From Amycolatopsis mongoliensis (GTDB taxonomy: Bacteria; Actinomycetota; Actinomycetes; Mycobacteriales; Pseudonocardiaceae): a DNA stretch of 64,000 nucleotides. Positions within the stretch are counted from its first letter, which is position 1. The number at the start of each line of letters is the position of its first letter. The stretch is taken from contig NZ_CP127295.1 of NCBI RefSeq assembly GCF_030285665.1, positions 6,572,001 to 6,636,000 of the forward strand, read 5' to 3'. Shown here one piece after another: positions 1 to 10,058 of the stretch. A program made the position numbers and the translations under genes. Below the pieces are notes generated by a model. The model saw only the letters and a list, made by a program, of their open reading frames with translations, did not search any database and was not told where the DNA came from.

Positions 1-161
1 CTCACCTGGAGGCAGTTTTTTTCGCGCCCGCACAGTGATCCAGACCGGAGCAGATGCCAATAGGCGCTCCGGGTGGTGACGTTCGGCCCCTGTTCTACTG
101 GCGGGTCGGTCCGACTCTGAAGGCTCGCGCAAGTCCGTCTCAAGGGAGAGGAGGACCCGCG

Positions 162-212
162 ATGCCGGCTTGCCGGATCGTCGCGCGACATCGCGGGCCG
201 AGCCATGACTGA
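162..212 (+). CDS. 16-codon leader ORF coupled to the acyl-CoA dehydrogenase
   Basis: An ATG at 162 follows a very strong purine-rich ribosome binding site (GGGAGAGGAGGA, ending about 6 bases before it) and opens a 16-residue frame ([16 protein letters not shown]) that stops at 210-212, inside the next gene. The dehydrogenase start at 205 has no good ribosome binding site of its own, so the leader may serve to load ribosomes by translational coupling. That role is inferred. The alternative is that the ribosome binding site serves a misjudged start, but no start in the dehydrogenase frame fits it. Confidence 0.4.
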   Translation: MPACRIVARHRGPSHD

Positions 213-1875
213 TGTCGAGCTGAGCGGCCTGGACGCCGAGACCCTGACCATGATCCTCTCGGCGATCGGGGAGTTCGCCGACCGGAACCTGCCTGCCGAA
301 CTGCTGCTGCGGCTCGATCGCGACGACGAATGCCCCGAAGAGCTCGTCCGCCGGATGTGCGGGGACGAGCTCGGCGTCCACCTGCTGTTCGTCCCGGAGG
401 ACTACGGCGGGATGGGCGGGGGCAGCTTGGACGTCTGCCGCGTCTGCGAGCGCATGGCCGGGATCGACCTCGGCGTCGCGACCAGCGTGTTCGCCACCGC
501 GCTGGGCAGCGACCCGATCGCCGTGGGCGCGACCCCGGACCAGAAGAAGACGTGGCTGGGCCGCATGGTCGGCGAGGGGCTGCTGTTCGCCTACGGGGCG
601 ACCGAGCCCGAGGCCGGCAGCGATCTCGGGGCGCTCAAGACCACCGCCGTCCCGGTCGTCGAGGACGGCCGGACCACCGGGTACCGGATCACCGGCCGCA
701 AGCAGTGGATCAGCAACGGCGGCATCGCCGACGCCTACAGCGTGCTGGCGAACGCGCCGGGCGGGCCGAGCTGGTTCGTCGTCGAGCGCGACGCGCCCGG
801 GTTCACGCGGGCCAAACCGGAGGACAAGCACGGCATCCGGCTGAGCAACACCGCGGCGTTGTTCCTCGACGACGTCCTGGTCACCCCGGACGCGCTCGTC
901 GGCGGGACGGAAGGCCAAGGGCTGCTGCAGGCCCAGCAGGTGTTCGGCTACACGCGGGTGATGGTCGCCGCGTTCGGGCTCGGCGCGGGCTGGGCGGCGC
1001 TCGACCGGGCGATCGCCTACGCCGCCGACCGGATCCAGGCGGGCGGCCCGCTCGCGCACAAGCAGGGCTACACGCACAAGCTGTTCGTGCCGCACGCGGC
1101 GCGGCTCGAAGCCGCCCGTGCCTACATCGAAGAGACCGCCACCCGGCTCGACTCCGGCGAACAGGGCCTCAACACCGAAGGCGCCATCGCCAAGTACCTC
1201 GCCACCGAGGCCGGCAACGCGGCCGCCGACGCGGCGATCCAGGCCCACGGCGGGTACGGCTACACGCGCGAGTACCTGGTGGAGAAGATCAAGCGCGACG
1301 TCCGCATCACCACGATCTACGAAGGCACGTCGGAGATCATGGAGATGACGATCTCCCGTGACCGCTGGCAGCAGCACCTCAAGACCCGCGGCCGCTACTA
1401 CCGCGACCGCGTGGCGGAGCTCGAAGCCCTCGACGCGGCGCACCCCGGCGTCGGTGCGGGGACCGCGGCGCTCGGCCTGCACTCGCTCGCCGAGCTGCTG
1501 GAGCGGTGCCGCACCGACCGGCTGACCCGGCACCAGCACGTCCTCCTGCGGCTGGGCGAACTCGTCGCCTACGCCGAATGCGCCGCCGCGCTCTGCCGGC
1601 GGGCCGCGCAGGCCGCCGACGGCGGGCTGCCCGAGAAGGCCGACCGGCGGTTCGACGCGCCCGCGCTGGCCGTGCTGGCGCGGATCTTCGCCCGCGAAGC
1701 GGTGCTGCGCGTGGCGTCCGGCGGCCTCGCGCTCGTCCAGGGCAGCGCGGAGACCACGGTGGCGGACCTGACCACGGCGCTGCGGCTGCCGCAGGTCACG
1801 GCCGCCCAGGCCGGTGGCCTCGCCGACGCCGACGCCCTCGCCGCCATCCTCAACGCCCGATCCGGAGGCAACTGA
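205..1875 (+). CDS. Acyl-CoA dehydrogenase family flavoprotein, first gene of the lipid synthase operon
   Basis: This 556-residue cytosolic protein has the acyl-CoA dehydrogenase fold: an N-terminal helical domain, the substrate/FAD loop TEPEAGSD (about 133-140), QWISNGG in the beta domain, and C-terminal [11 protein letters not shown] followed by [11 protein letters not shown]. Glu373 in YEGT matches the catalytic base of medium-chain acyl-CoA dehydrogenases. It is about 170 residues longer than the classical enzymes and has an extra C-terminal helical region, as in AidB-like and long-chain members. It should oxidise an acyl thioester to the 2,3-enoyl form with FAD. It overlaps the synthase gene by one base (TGATG), so it probably acts on the synthase product or starter; the substrate is unknown. 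Confidence 0.85.
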   Translation: MTDVELSGLDAETLTMILSAIGEFADRNLPAELLLRLDRDDECPEELVRRMCGDELGVHLLFVPEDYGGMGGGSLDVCRVCERMAGIDLGVATSVFATALGSDPIAVGATPDQKKTWLGRMVGEGLLFAYGATEPEAGSDLGALKTTAVPVVEDGRTTGYRITGRKQWISNGGIADAYSVLANAPGGPSWFVVERDAPGFTRAKPEDKHGIRLSNTAALFLDDVLVTPDALVGGTEGQGLLQAQQVFGYTRVMVAAFGLGAGWAALDRAIAYAADRIQAGGPLAHKQGYTHKLFVPHAARLEAARAYIEETATRLDSGEQGLNTEGAIAKYLATEAGNAAADAAIQAHGGYGYTREYLVEKIKRDVRITTIYEGTSEIMEMTISRDRWQQHLKTRGRYYRDRVAELEALDAAHPGVGAGTAALGLHSLAELLERCRTDRLTRHQHVLLRLGELVAYAECAAALCRRAAQAADGGLPEKADRRFDAPALAVLARIFAREAVLRVASGGLALVQGSAETTVADLTTALRLPQVTAAQAGGLADADALAAILNARSGGN

Positions 1876-4800
1876 TGAACGAGCAACCCCACGAGCGCGC
1901 CGTCGCGATCGTCGGCGTGAGCGCGATCATGCCCGACGCACCGGACGCGACGAAGTTCTGGAGCAACATCATCGGCGGCCGCTACTCGATCAGCGACGTC
2001 CCGCCGGAACGCTGGGACCCGGCGTTGTACTACGACGCCGATCCGGCCGTGCCGGACAAGACGTACTCGAAGATCGGCGGCTGGGTCCGCGAGTTCGAGT
2101 GGGATCCCCGGGCCTGGCGGCTGCCGGTCCCGCCGAAGGTCGCCGCGCACATGGACGGCGCCCAGCAGTGGGCGGTCAACCTCGCCCGCGCCACGCTGGT
2201 CGACTACGGCTGGCCGGCGCGGAAGCTGGACCACGAACGCACCGCTGTCGTCGTCGGCAACGCGTTGGCGGGGGAGCTGCACTACCAGACCGCGCTGCGG
2301 ATCAGCTTCCCCGAGTTCGCCCGCGAACTGGAGCGTTCGGCGGCGTTCTCCGCGCTGCCCAAGGCGACCCGCGCCGCGATCGTCGACGAGGCCCGGCACG
2401 GCCTGCGCGAAACCATCCCGGACGTCACCGAGGACAGCATGCCCGGGGAGCTGGCCAACGTCATCGCCGGCCGGATCGCCAACCTCTTCGACTTCCACGG
2501 GCCCAGCTACGTCACCGACGCCGCCTGCGCGTCCGGGCTCGCGGCCATGGCCGCCTCGGTCGAAGGCCTGATCAACGGCGAGTACGACACGGTGCTCACC
2601 GGCGGCATCGACCGCAACATGGGCATCTCCGCCTACGTCAAGTTCTGCAAGATCGGCGCCCTTTCGGCCACCGGCACCCGCCCCTACGGGCGCGGCGCGG
2701 ACGGCTTCGTGATGGGCGAAGGCGGGAACCTGTTCCTGCTCAAGCGGCTGGCCGACGCCGAACGCGACGGCGACCGGATCTACGCGGTGCTGCTGGGCAT
2801 GGCCGGGTCGAGCGACGGCAAGGGCCGGGGCATCACCGCGCCCAACCCGGTGGGCCAGCGGCTCGCCGTCGAGCGGGCCTGGCGGCTGGCCGGCGCGGAC
2901 CCGGCCACCTGCTCGCTGGTGGAGGGGCACGGCACGTCCACCGCGGTCGGCGACGTCGTCGAGGTCGAGGCCCTGACCGAGGTGTTCGGCTCGGCACCGG
3001 CCGGGTCGATCCCGCTGGGGTCGGTGAAGTCCAACATCGGCCACCTCAAGGGCGCGGCCGGGACGGCCGGGCTGTTCAAGGCAGTGATGGCCCTGCACGA
3101 GAAGGTCCTCCCGGCGACCCTGCACGCCGAGGTGCCGAACCCGCACATCGACTTCCGGCACAGTCCCTTCCGGCCCAACACCGAGATCCGGGAGTGGGCG
3201 GCACCGGCGTCGGGCGTCCGGCGGGCCGGCGTGAGCGCGTTCGGCTTCGGCGGCACCAACTTCCACGCCGTGCTCGAGGAGTACGTGCCGGGACGGCACC
3301 GCGATCCCGAGCGCAGGTCGGTTTCCTTCGCCGGAGCGGACCTTCCCGCGACGACGGCGTCCGAGCCCGGCCGCGGCGCGTTCGTCGCCGGGGCCGCCGA
3401 CGAGCGCGGGCTCGCGGATCGGCTGCGCCAGGCCGCGGCGGGCGAACTGCCTTCGGCCGGCCGGCCGAAGGCGGCCGACCTCGGCGCGCCGGTGCGGATC
3501 GCGATCGACTACGGCGACCCGGCCGAGCTGGCCGACAAGGCGAACCGGGCGCTGCAGGCCCTCGACCGCGGCAACCCGGCGATCTGGAAGGCGCTGCGGG
3601 CCCAAGGCGTGTTCCTCGGCCGGGGGCCGCGCGGCAAGGTCGCCTTCCTCTACACCGGCCAGGGTTCCCAGTACGTCAACATGCTCCGCACGCTGGCCGC
3701 CCGCGAACCGGTGGTCGCCGACACGTTCGCGCAGGCGGACGCCGTCATGACGCCCCTGCTCGGAAAGCCCCTCACCGAGTACGTCTTCGCCGACGGCGCC
3801 GACGCGGTGAGCCGCGCGGAGGAGCGGCTGCTGCAGACCGAGATCACCCAGCCCGCCGTGCTGGCGGCCGACCTCGCGCTGACCCGGCTGCTGGCCGCGC
3901 ACGGCGTCCGGCCGGACCTCGTGATGGGGCACAGCCTCGGCGAGTACGGCGCCCTCGTCGCCGCGGGCGCCCTCTCCTTCGAAGACGCCCTGGAAGCGGT
4001 CAGCGCCCGCGGCAGCGAGATGGCCCACCTCACCGTCGAGGACAACGGCGCGATGGCCGCGGTGTTCGCCCCGCTCGAGGAGATCGAACGGACCATCTCG
4101 GAGATCGACGGCTACGTCGTGATCGCCAACGTCAACAGCCCGAGCCAGGCCGTGATCGGCGGCGCCACCACCGCGGTCGAAGCCGCGGTCGAAGCGCTGA
4201 CGGTGGCCGGGCACACCGCCGTGCGGCTGCCGGTCAGCCACGCCTTCCACACCGCGATCGTCGCGCCGGTCAGCGAGCCGCTGGGCCGGATGCTGCGGCG
4301 GCTCGACCTGAAGGTGCCGCGGCTGCCCGTCGTGGCGAACGTCGACGGCGAGCTGTACCCGGCCGGGCCGGACGCGCGGGAGCGGATGCTCGACATCCTC
4401 GAACGCCAGGTCGCGTCGCCGGTCCAGTTCGTCAAGGGACTGGACACGCTCTACGCCGAAGGCGCACGGGTGTTCGTCGAAGTCGGGCCCAAGAAGGCCC
4501 TCCACGGCTTCGTCGAGGACGCGCTCGGCAGCCGGCACGACGACGTGCTGGCCCTGTTCACCAACCACCCCAAGCAGGGCGACCTGGTGTCGTTCAACCA
4601 GGCCCTGTGCGGGCTGTACGCCGCCGGGTTCGGCGCCACCGAGGCGGCCGGACCGGTGAAGTCCCCCTCCGAGCCGAGGACGGCGACCGTGACCCCCGAA
4701 TCGACCCCCGAACCGACCCCCGACCGCTTCACCGAACTGGGCCGCCTGGTGGCCGACTTCTTCAGCCGCGGCCAGGCCGTGCTGGCGGGGTCGCCCACGC

Positions 4801-7800
4801 CGGCCCCGGTGCCCGCCGCTCCCGCGGAGACCGAGCCGGTGGTGATCACCGGCGCCGCCCTCGGCCTGCCCGGCACCGAGCGCGTCTTCGACGACGCCAA
4901 CGTCGGCCGGATCCTGCACGGGGACCAGTTCATCGGCCCGATCCCGCAGGCGTTCCGCGAAGCCATGGCCGACAAGCACATCACCCGGCTGGTCAAGAGC
5001 GAGGACGGCGCGCCGCGCTTCGCCGAGATCGACAGCCCGGACGACGTGATCAAGCTCGCCGCCCGCGCCGGCGCCCTCGACCTGGTCGAAGAGTTCGGCA
5101 TCGACGAGGAGCGCGAGAAGGCACTCGGCGAGTGCACCCGGCTGGCGATCGGCGCCGGCTTCGACGCACTGCGCGACGCCGGGATCCCGTTGGCCCAGCA
5201 CTACAAGACCACCACGGTCGGCACGCAGCTGGCCGACCGGTGGGGACTGCCCGCGGCGCTGCGCGACGACACCGGCGTGATCTTCGCGTCCGCCTTCCCC
5301 GGCTACGGCGAGTTCGCCGAGGAGATCGAGCGGTACCTCGCCGACCGGCACCGCCACCACGAGCGCGACACCCTGCGGGCGATCCGCGCCCGCGCCGAGG
5401 GTGACGTGGCCGCGGAGCTCGACCGCCGGATCGGGGACCTCGACGCCGAGATCGCGGCGGACCCCTTCACGTTCGACCGCCGGTTCCTGTTCCGCGTGCT
5501 GTCCATGGGGCACTCGCAGTTCGCCGAGATCATCGGCGCCCGCGGCCCGAACACCCAGATCAACTCCGCCTGCGCGAGCACCACCCAGGCCATCGGGCTG
5601 GCCGAGGACTGGATCCGGGCCGGCCGGTGCCGGCGCGTGGTGGTCGTGGCGGCCGACGACGCGACGTCCGACCCGCTGCTGGAATGGGTCGGCGCGGGCT
5701 TCCTGGCCAGCGGCGCGGCGGCCACCGACGCGGCCGTCGAGGACGCGGCCGTCCCGTTCGACGCCCGGCGGCACGGGATGCTGCTCGGCATGGGCGCGGC
5801 GGGCATCGTCGTCGAGGCCGCCTCGGCCGCCCGGGAACGGGGGCTGCGGCCGATCTGCGAGGTGCTGGCCGGGGTGAGCGCCAACAGTGCCTTCCACGGC
5901 ACGAAACTGGACGTCGAGCACATCTCCGGGGTGATGGAGTCCCTGGTGGCGCAGGCCGAACGCCGGGGCATCGACCGGCACGCGATCGCGCCGGAGACGG
6001 TCTTCGTCTCGCACGAGACGTACACGCCGGCGCGCGGCGGCAGTGCCCAGGCGGAGATCGACGCGTTGCGCAAGGTCTTCGGGCCGGCCGCCGACAGCGT
6101 GATCATCGCCAACACCAAGGGGTTCACCGGCCACCCGATGGGGGTCGGGATCGAGGACGTCGTCGCGGTGAAGGCCCTGGAGACCGGGATCGTCCCGCCG
6201 GTCCCGAACTTCAAGGAGATCGACCCGTCGCTGGGCCGGCTGAACCTCTCGACCGGCGGCGCCTACCCCGTGCGGTACGCGCTGCGGCTCGCGGCCGGGT
6301 TCGGCTCGCAGATCAGCATGGTGCTGCTGCGCTGGACCCCGGTCGCCGACGGCCGCCACCGCGCGCCGGACGAGCTGGGCTACGAGTACCGCATCGCCGA
6401 CCGCGCCGCGTGGCAGCGCTGGCTGACCGGCCTCGGCGGCACGACCCTGGAGGTCGACCGGCGCCGGCTGCGGATCGCCGACCACCCCGCCGAGCGGCGC
6501 CCGGAACCGGTGCCCGAGCCGATCGCGGTGCCCGAGCCCGTCGGTGACGACGTCCCCGAGCAGGTGCTGGCCCTGGTGTCGGAGAAGACCGGCTATCCGG
6601 AGGACATGCTGGAGCTGGACCTGGATCTGGAGGCGGATCTGGGGGTGGACACGGTGAAGCAGGCGGAGGTGTTCGCGCAGATCCGTGAGCGGTTCGGGAT
6701 CGAGCGGGATGACACGCTGCGGTTGCGCGACTATCCGACGCTGAATCACGTGATCGGGTTCGTGCGGGAGCGGGCCGGTATTGCCGCGCCCGCCGCGGTC
6801 CCGTCGGCCGCGGTCGCCGATGACGTCACGGCGCAGATCTTGGCCGTGGTGTCGGAGAAGACGGGTTATCCGGAGGACATGCTGGAGCTGGACCTGGATC
6901 TGGAGGCGGATCTGGGTGTGGACACGGTGAAGCAGGCGGAGGTGTTCGCGCAGATCCGTGAGCGGTTCGGCATCGAACGTGACGACACGTTGCGGCTGCG
7001 TGACTATCCGACGCTGAATCATGTGATCGGCTTCGTGCGTGAGCGGGCAGGTACTGCTGCGCCCGCCCCGGTCGCTGAACCGGAACCGCAACCGGCGACC
7101 GATGACGTCACTGCGCAGATCTTGGCGGTGGTGTCGGAGAAGACCGGCTATCCGCAGGACATGCTCGAACTCGACCTGGATCTGGAGGCCGACCTGGGTG
7201 TGGATACGGTGAAGCAGGCGGAGGTGTTCGCGCAGATCCGTGAGCGGTTCGGGATCGAGCGCGACGACACGTTGCGACTGCGGGACTACCCGACGCTGAG
7301 CCACGTGATCGGCTTCGTCCGGGAGCGGACGCATGTCGCGCCGCCTCCGGAGTCCGAAGTGGACACCGTGTTGGCCGAGGTGCTGTCCGTCGTCTCCGCG
7401 AAGACCGGCTACCCGGAGGACATGCTCGAACTCGACCTGGATCTGGAGGCCGACCTGGGCGTGGATACGGTGAAGCAGGCGGAGGTGTTCGCGCAGATCC
7501 GTGAGCGGTTCGGCATCGAGCGCGACGACACGCTGAGGCTGCGGGACTACCCGACCCTGGCCCACGTCATCGGCTTCGTTCGGGAGCGCGCATCGACGGC
7601 GACGGCCGTCGAAGTGTCCACAGTGGAAGAACAGCCCGCCGGGACCGGGACGTTCCCGCGCCGGGTGCCGGTCGCGACCATCCGGCCGCCGCTGGAGTTC
7701 TGCCGGGCCACCGGCGTCGAACTCGGCGAGGGACAGCGGGTCCTCGTCGGCTGCGACGACGGGGGAGCGGGCGTCGCACTCGCCGAGCGGCTCAGCGCGC

Positions 7801-10058
7801 GGGGCGTCGAGGTGCTCGTCGTCGAAGGCCACCCCGACGCCGACGAACTCGCCGCCCGCCTCGACGGGCCCGTGCACGGCGTCTACTGGCTGCCGGCCCT
7901 CGACCACGAAGGCCCGATCGAGGACATGGACCTCGACGGCTGGCGCGAAGCCAACCGGATCCGCGTGAAGCTCCTCTACACCGCGATGCGGCGGCTCTAC
8001 GACCAGGACGCGTTCCTCGTCACCGGCACCCGCCTCGGCGGCCGCCACGGCTACGACGAGACCGGCGCGTACGCCCCGCTCGGCGGCGCGGTCACCGGCT
8101 TCGCCAAGGCATACGGCCGCGAACGCCCCGAGGTCCTGGTCAAGGCCGTTGACTTCGGCGCGGAAGCGACGAACGAGGAGATCGCCGACGCGCTCCTCGA
8201 AGAGACCCTCACCGACCCGGGCGCCCTGGAAGTCGGCCGGGCCGACGGCCTGCGCTGGGCCGTCACGGTCGAGGAGCGGCCGCTCGAAGGCGAGGGGATG
8301 ACTCTGGACGCGGACACCGTGTTCGTCGTGACCGGCGCCGCCGGCAGCATCGTCTCGGCGATCACCGCCGACCTGGCGCGGGCCTCCGGCGGCACCTTCC
8401 ACCTGCTCGACCTGACGCCGGAACCGGACGAGAACGACGCCGACATCACCCGGTTCGCCACCGATCACGACGGTCTCAAGGCCGACCTGATCACCCGGCT
8501 CACCCACGACGGCAAACGCCCCACCCCCGTGCAGGTCGAGCGTGAGCTCGCCCGCTACGAGCGGCTCGCCGCCGCGCGAGCGGCCATCGACGCGGTGCGG
8601 GACGCGGGCGGGCAGGCGCACTACCACTGCGTCGACCTGACCGACGCGGCTGCGGTCGAGCACGCGCTGAGCGGACTCGAACGGGCCGACGTGCTGCTGC
8701 ACGCGGCCGGGCTCGACATCAGCCACGCCCTGCCGGACAAGGAACCCCGCGAGTACGACCTCGTGTTCGGGGTCAAGGCGGACGGCTGGTTCACCGTGCG
8801 CAAGGCACTCGGCGACCGGCCGCTCGGCGCGGTCGTGGCGTTCAGCTCGGTCGCCGGCCGGTTCGGCAACCTCGGCCAGACCGACTACAGCGCGGCGAAC
8901 GACCTGCTGTGCAAGCTCACGTCGGCGCAGCGGGACACCCGGGCACTGGCGATCGACTGGACGGCCTGGGCCGGCATCGGCATGGCGACGCGCGGTTCCA
9001 TCCCGAAGATGATGGAGCGGGCGGGCATCGAGATGCTGCCGCCCGAAGTGGGCGTCCCGTGGATCCGCCACGAACTGACCGGTGGCGCGTATCGCGGCGA
9101 GGTCGTGGTCGCGGGCGAGCTGGGCGCGCTCGTCGGCGAGCGCGACGGCATCGACGCGGCGCGGTTCCCGGCCGGGCCGATGGTCGGCGAGGTCGAACGC
9201 ATGGGCGTGTACGACGGGCTCGTCGTGCACACCACGCTCGACCCCGGCGAACAGCCCTTCCTCGGCGACCACCGCATCGACGGCACCGCGGTGCTGCCCG
9301 GCGTGCTGGGCATCGAGGCGTTCGCGGAGGCGGCGGCCCTGCCGCTGCCCGGCTGGCGCCCGGTGGCGATCGAGGACGTCGAGTTCCTGGCCCCGTGCAA
9401 GTTCTACCGGGACGAGCCGCGCACGCTCACCGTCACCGCGGTGTTCCGCGCCGACGGCGACGGGCTCGTGGCCGAGTGCGCGCTGACGGGCAGCCGTCAG
9501 CTGGCGGGGCAGGCCGAACCGCAGGTGACGACCCACTTCACCGGCCGGGTGCGGCTGGCCCGCACGCCGGTCGGCGACGCCGTCACCGCGGCCGCGCCGC
9601 CGGTGCCCGACGGAAAAGGCGTGCCCGCGGACGCGATCTACGACGTCTTCTTCCACGGCCCGGCCTTCCGGGTCCTCGACCGCGCCTGGCGCGGGGAAGA
9701 CGGCCCGGTCGGGCTGTACGCGAGCGACCTGCCGCCCGACCACGTGCCGGCCGACCGGCCGGAGCTCGTGTCGCCCCGGCTGATCGAGCTCGTCTTCCAG
9801 ACCGCCGGGGTCTGGGACATCGGGCGCCACGGCCGGTTCGGCCTGCCGCGCCACGTCGACCGGATCGTGCTGCACGACGCCCCCGAATCCGAGGGGCGGC
9901 TCGAAGCCGTCGTGACGTCCGAAGAGGACGGTTTCGGCGGACGGGTGCTGGACGAGTCCGGTGCGGTCCTGCTCGAGCTGAGCGGCTACCGCACGACCGA
10001 ACTGCCCGGTGCCCTCGACGCCGGCCGCAGCGCGCCGATGACGGAGGCCATGTCGTGA
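1875..10058 (+). CDS. Iterative type I polyketide/PUFA-like synthase, KS-AT-KS-ACP4-KR-DH
   Basis: This is a 2,727-residue megasynthase starting at an ATG 6 bases after GGAGG and overlapping the previous stop. Domains in order: ketosynthase (about 1-475; Cys218, His352, His390), acyltransferase (about 587-890; Ser687 in GHSLGEYG, His792 in HAFH, a malonyl-type motif), a second ketosynthase (about 990-1500; Cys1233, His1380, His1420), four tandem ACPs (about 1559-1906), ketoreductase with its structural half (about 1910-2430; TGAAGS, Tyr2338), and a double-hotdog dehydratase (about 2450-2715; His2466 in HRIDGTAVLPG). There is no enoylreductase or thioesterase. The order resembles PfaA/HglE-type synthases of PUFAs and heterocyst glycolipids, so a long, partly unsaturated or hydroxylated acyl chain is likely. 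Oddities: each ACP has Thr (1593, 1684, 1778, 1865) at the phosphopantetheine Ser position, and the dehydratase has Glu where PKS DHs have the second catalytic Asp. Confidence 0.92.
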   Translation: MNEQPHERAVAIVGVSAIMPDAPDATKFWSNIIGGRYSISDVPPERWDPALYYDADPAVPDKTYSKIGGWVREFEWDPRAWRLPVPPKVAAHMDGAQQWAVNLARATLVDYGWPARKLDHERTAVVVGNALAGELHYQTALRISFPEFARELERSAAFSALPKATRAAIVDEARHGLRETIPDVTEDSMPGELANVIAGRIANLFDFHGPSYVTDAACASGLAAMAASVEGLINGEYDTVLTGGIDRNMGISAYVKFCKIGALSATGTRPYGRGADGFVMGEGGNLFLLKRLADAERDGDRIYAVLLGMAGSSDGKGRGITAPNPVGQRLAVERAWRLAGADPATCSLVEGHGTSTAVGDVVEVEALTEVFGSAPAGSIPLGSVKSNIGHLKGAAGTAGLFKAVMALHEKVLPATLHAEVPNPHIDFRHSPFRPNTEIREWAAPASGVRRAGVSAFGFGGTNFHAVLEEYVPGRHRDPERRSVSFAGADLPATTASEPGRGAFVAGAADERGLADRLRQAAAGELPSAGRPKAADLGAPVRIAIDYGDPAELADKANRALQALDRGNPAIWKALRAQGVFLGRGPRGKVAFLYTGQGSQYVNMLRTLAAREPVVADTFAQADAVMTPLLGKPLTEYVFADGADAVSRAEERLLQTEITQPAVLAADLALTRLLAAHGVRPDLVMGHSLGEYGALVAAGALSFEDALEAVSARGSEMAHLTVEDNGAMAAVFAPLEEIERTISEIDGYVVIANVNSPSQAVIGGATTAVEAAVEALTVAGHTAVRLPVSHAFHTAIVAPVSEPLGRMLRRLDLKVPRLPVVANVDGELYPAGPDARERMLDILERQVASPVQFVKGLDTLYAEGARVFVEVGPKKALHGFVEDALGSRHDDVLALFTNHPKQGDLVSFNQALCGLYAAGFGATEAAGPVKSPSEPRTATVTPESTPEPTPDRFTELGRLVADFFSRGQAVLAGSPTPAPVPAAPAETEPVVITGAALGLPGTERVFDDANVGRILHGDQFIGPIPQAFREAMADKHITRLVKSEDGAPRFAEIDSPDDVIKLAARAGALDLVEEFGIDEEREKALGECTRLAIGAGFDALRDAGIPLAQHYKTTTVGTQLADRWGLPAALRDDTGVIFASAFPGYGEFAEEIERYLADRHRHHERDTLRAIRARAEGDVAAELDRRIGDLDAEIAADPFTFDRRFLFRVLSMGHSQFAEIIGARGPNTQINSACASTTQAIGLAEDWIRAGRCRRVVVVAADDATSDPLLEWVGAGFLASGAAATDAAVEDAAVPFDARRHGMLLGMGAAGIVVEAASAARERGLRPICEVLAGVSANSAFHGTKLDVEHISGVMESLVAQAERRGIDRHAIAPETVFVSHETYTPARGGSAQAEIDALRKVFGPAADSVIIANTKGFTGHPMGVGIEDVVAVKALETGIVPPVPNFKEIDPSLGRLNLSTGGAYPVRYALRLAAGFGSQISMVLLRWTPVADGRHRAPDELGYEYRIADRAAWQRWLTGLGGTTLEVDRRRLRIADHPAERRPEPVPEPIAVPEPVGDDVPEQVLALVSEKTGYPEDMLELDLDLEADLGVDTVKQAEVFAQIRERFGIERDDTLRLRDYPTLNHVIGFVRERAGIAAPAAVPSAAVADDVTAQILAVVSEKTGYPEDMLELDLDLEADLGVDTVKQAEVFAQIRERFGIERDDTLRLRDYPTLNHVIGFVRERAGTAAPAPVAEPEPQPATDDVTAQILAVVSEKTGYPQDMLELDLDLEADLGVDTVKQAEVFAQIRERFGIERDDTLRLRDYPTLSHVIGFVRERTHVAPPPESEVDTVLAEVLSVVSAKTGYPEDMLELDLDLEADLGVDTVKQAEVFAQIRERFGIERDDTLRLRDYPTLAHVIGFVRERASTATAVEVSTVEEQPAGTGTFPRRVPVATIRPPLEFCRATGVELGEGQRVLVGCDDGGAGVALAERLSARGVEVLVVEGHPDADELAARLDGPVHGVYWLPALDHEGPIEDMDLDGWREANRIRVKLLYTAMRRLYDQDAFLVTGTRLGGRHGYDETGAYAPLGGAVTGFAKAYGRERPEVLVKAVDFGAEATNEEIADALLEETLTDPGALEVGRADGLRWAVTVEERPLEGEGMTLDADTVFVVTGAAGSIVSAITADLARASGGTFHLLDLTPEPDENDADITRFATDHDGLKADLITRLTHDGKRPTPVQVERELARYERLAAARAAIDAVRDAGGQAHYHCVDLTDAAAVEHALSGLERADVLLHAAGLDISHALPDKEPREYDLVFGVKADGWFTVRKALGDRPLGAVVAFSSVAGRFGNLGQTDYSAANDLLCKLTSAQRDTRALAIDWTAWAGIGMATRGSIPKMMERAGIEMLPPEVGVPWIRHELTGGAYRGEVVVAGELGALVGERDGIDAARFPAGPMVGEVERMGVYDGLVVHTTLDPGEQPFLGDHRIDGTAVLPGVLGIEAFAEAAALPLPGWRPVAIEDVEFLAPCKFYRDEPRTLTVTAVFRADGDGLVAECALTGSRQLAGQAEPQVTTHFTGRVRLARTPVGDAVTAAAPPVPDGKGVPADAIYDVFFHGPAFRVLDRAWRGEDGPVGLYASDLPPDHVPADRPELVSPRLIELVFQTAGVWDIGRHGRFGLPRHVDRIVLHDAPESEGRLEAVVTSEEDGFGGRVLDESGAVLLELSGYRTTELPGALDAGRSAPMTEAMS
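6552..7590 (+). repeat. Four tandem ACP-encoding repeats
   Basis: Four copies of an ACP module repeat within the synthase gene with starts offset by 273, 282 and 261 bp (91, 94 and 87 codons). The helical cores are almost identical in protein and very similar in DNA, while the proline/alanine-rich linkers differ. This points to recent duplication or ongoing gene conversion in the cores. Each core contains LGVDTVKQAEVF, where PUFA-type ACPs have LGIDSIK. Confidence 0.95.

Noticed and set aside
1506..1874. Upstream extension of the synthase to a start at 1506
   Set aside because: That part overlaps the well-supported acyl-CoA dehydrogenase and is low-complexity; the ATG at 1875 has a ribosome binding site and begins with the usual KS strand.
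6552..7590. The Thr in the ACPs as a sign of pseudogenisation
   Set aside because: All four copies have it and all other residues are conserved, and the gene is intact over 8 kb, so a family trait is more likely.
6552..7590. Repeats as a CRISPR array
   Set aside because: Repeat units are 260-280 bp, lie inside a coding frame and encode ACPs; no short repeat-spacer pattern exists anywhere in the window.
1569..9875. A 2,768-codon open frame on the minus strand opposite the synthase gene
   Set aside because: It is the antisense of strongly biased GC3 codons, has Arg/His/Pro-rich nonsense and no domain; the plus strand carries clear catalytic motifs.
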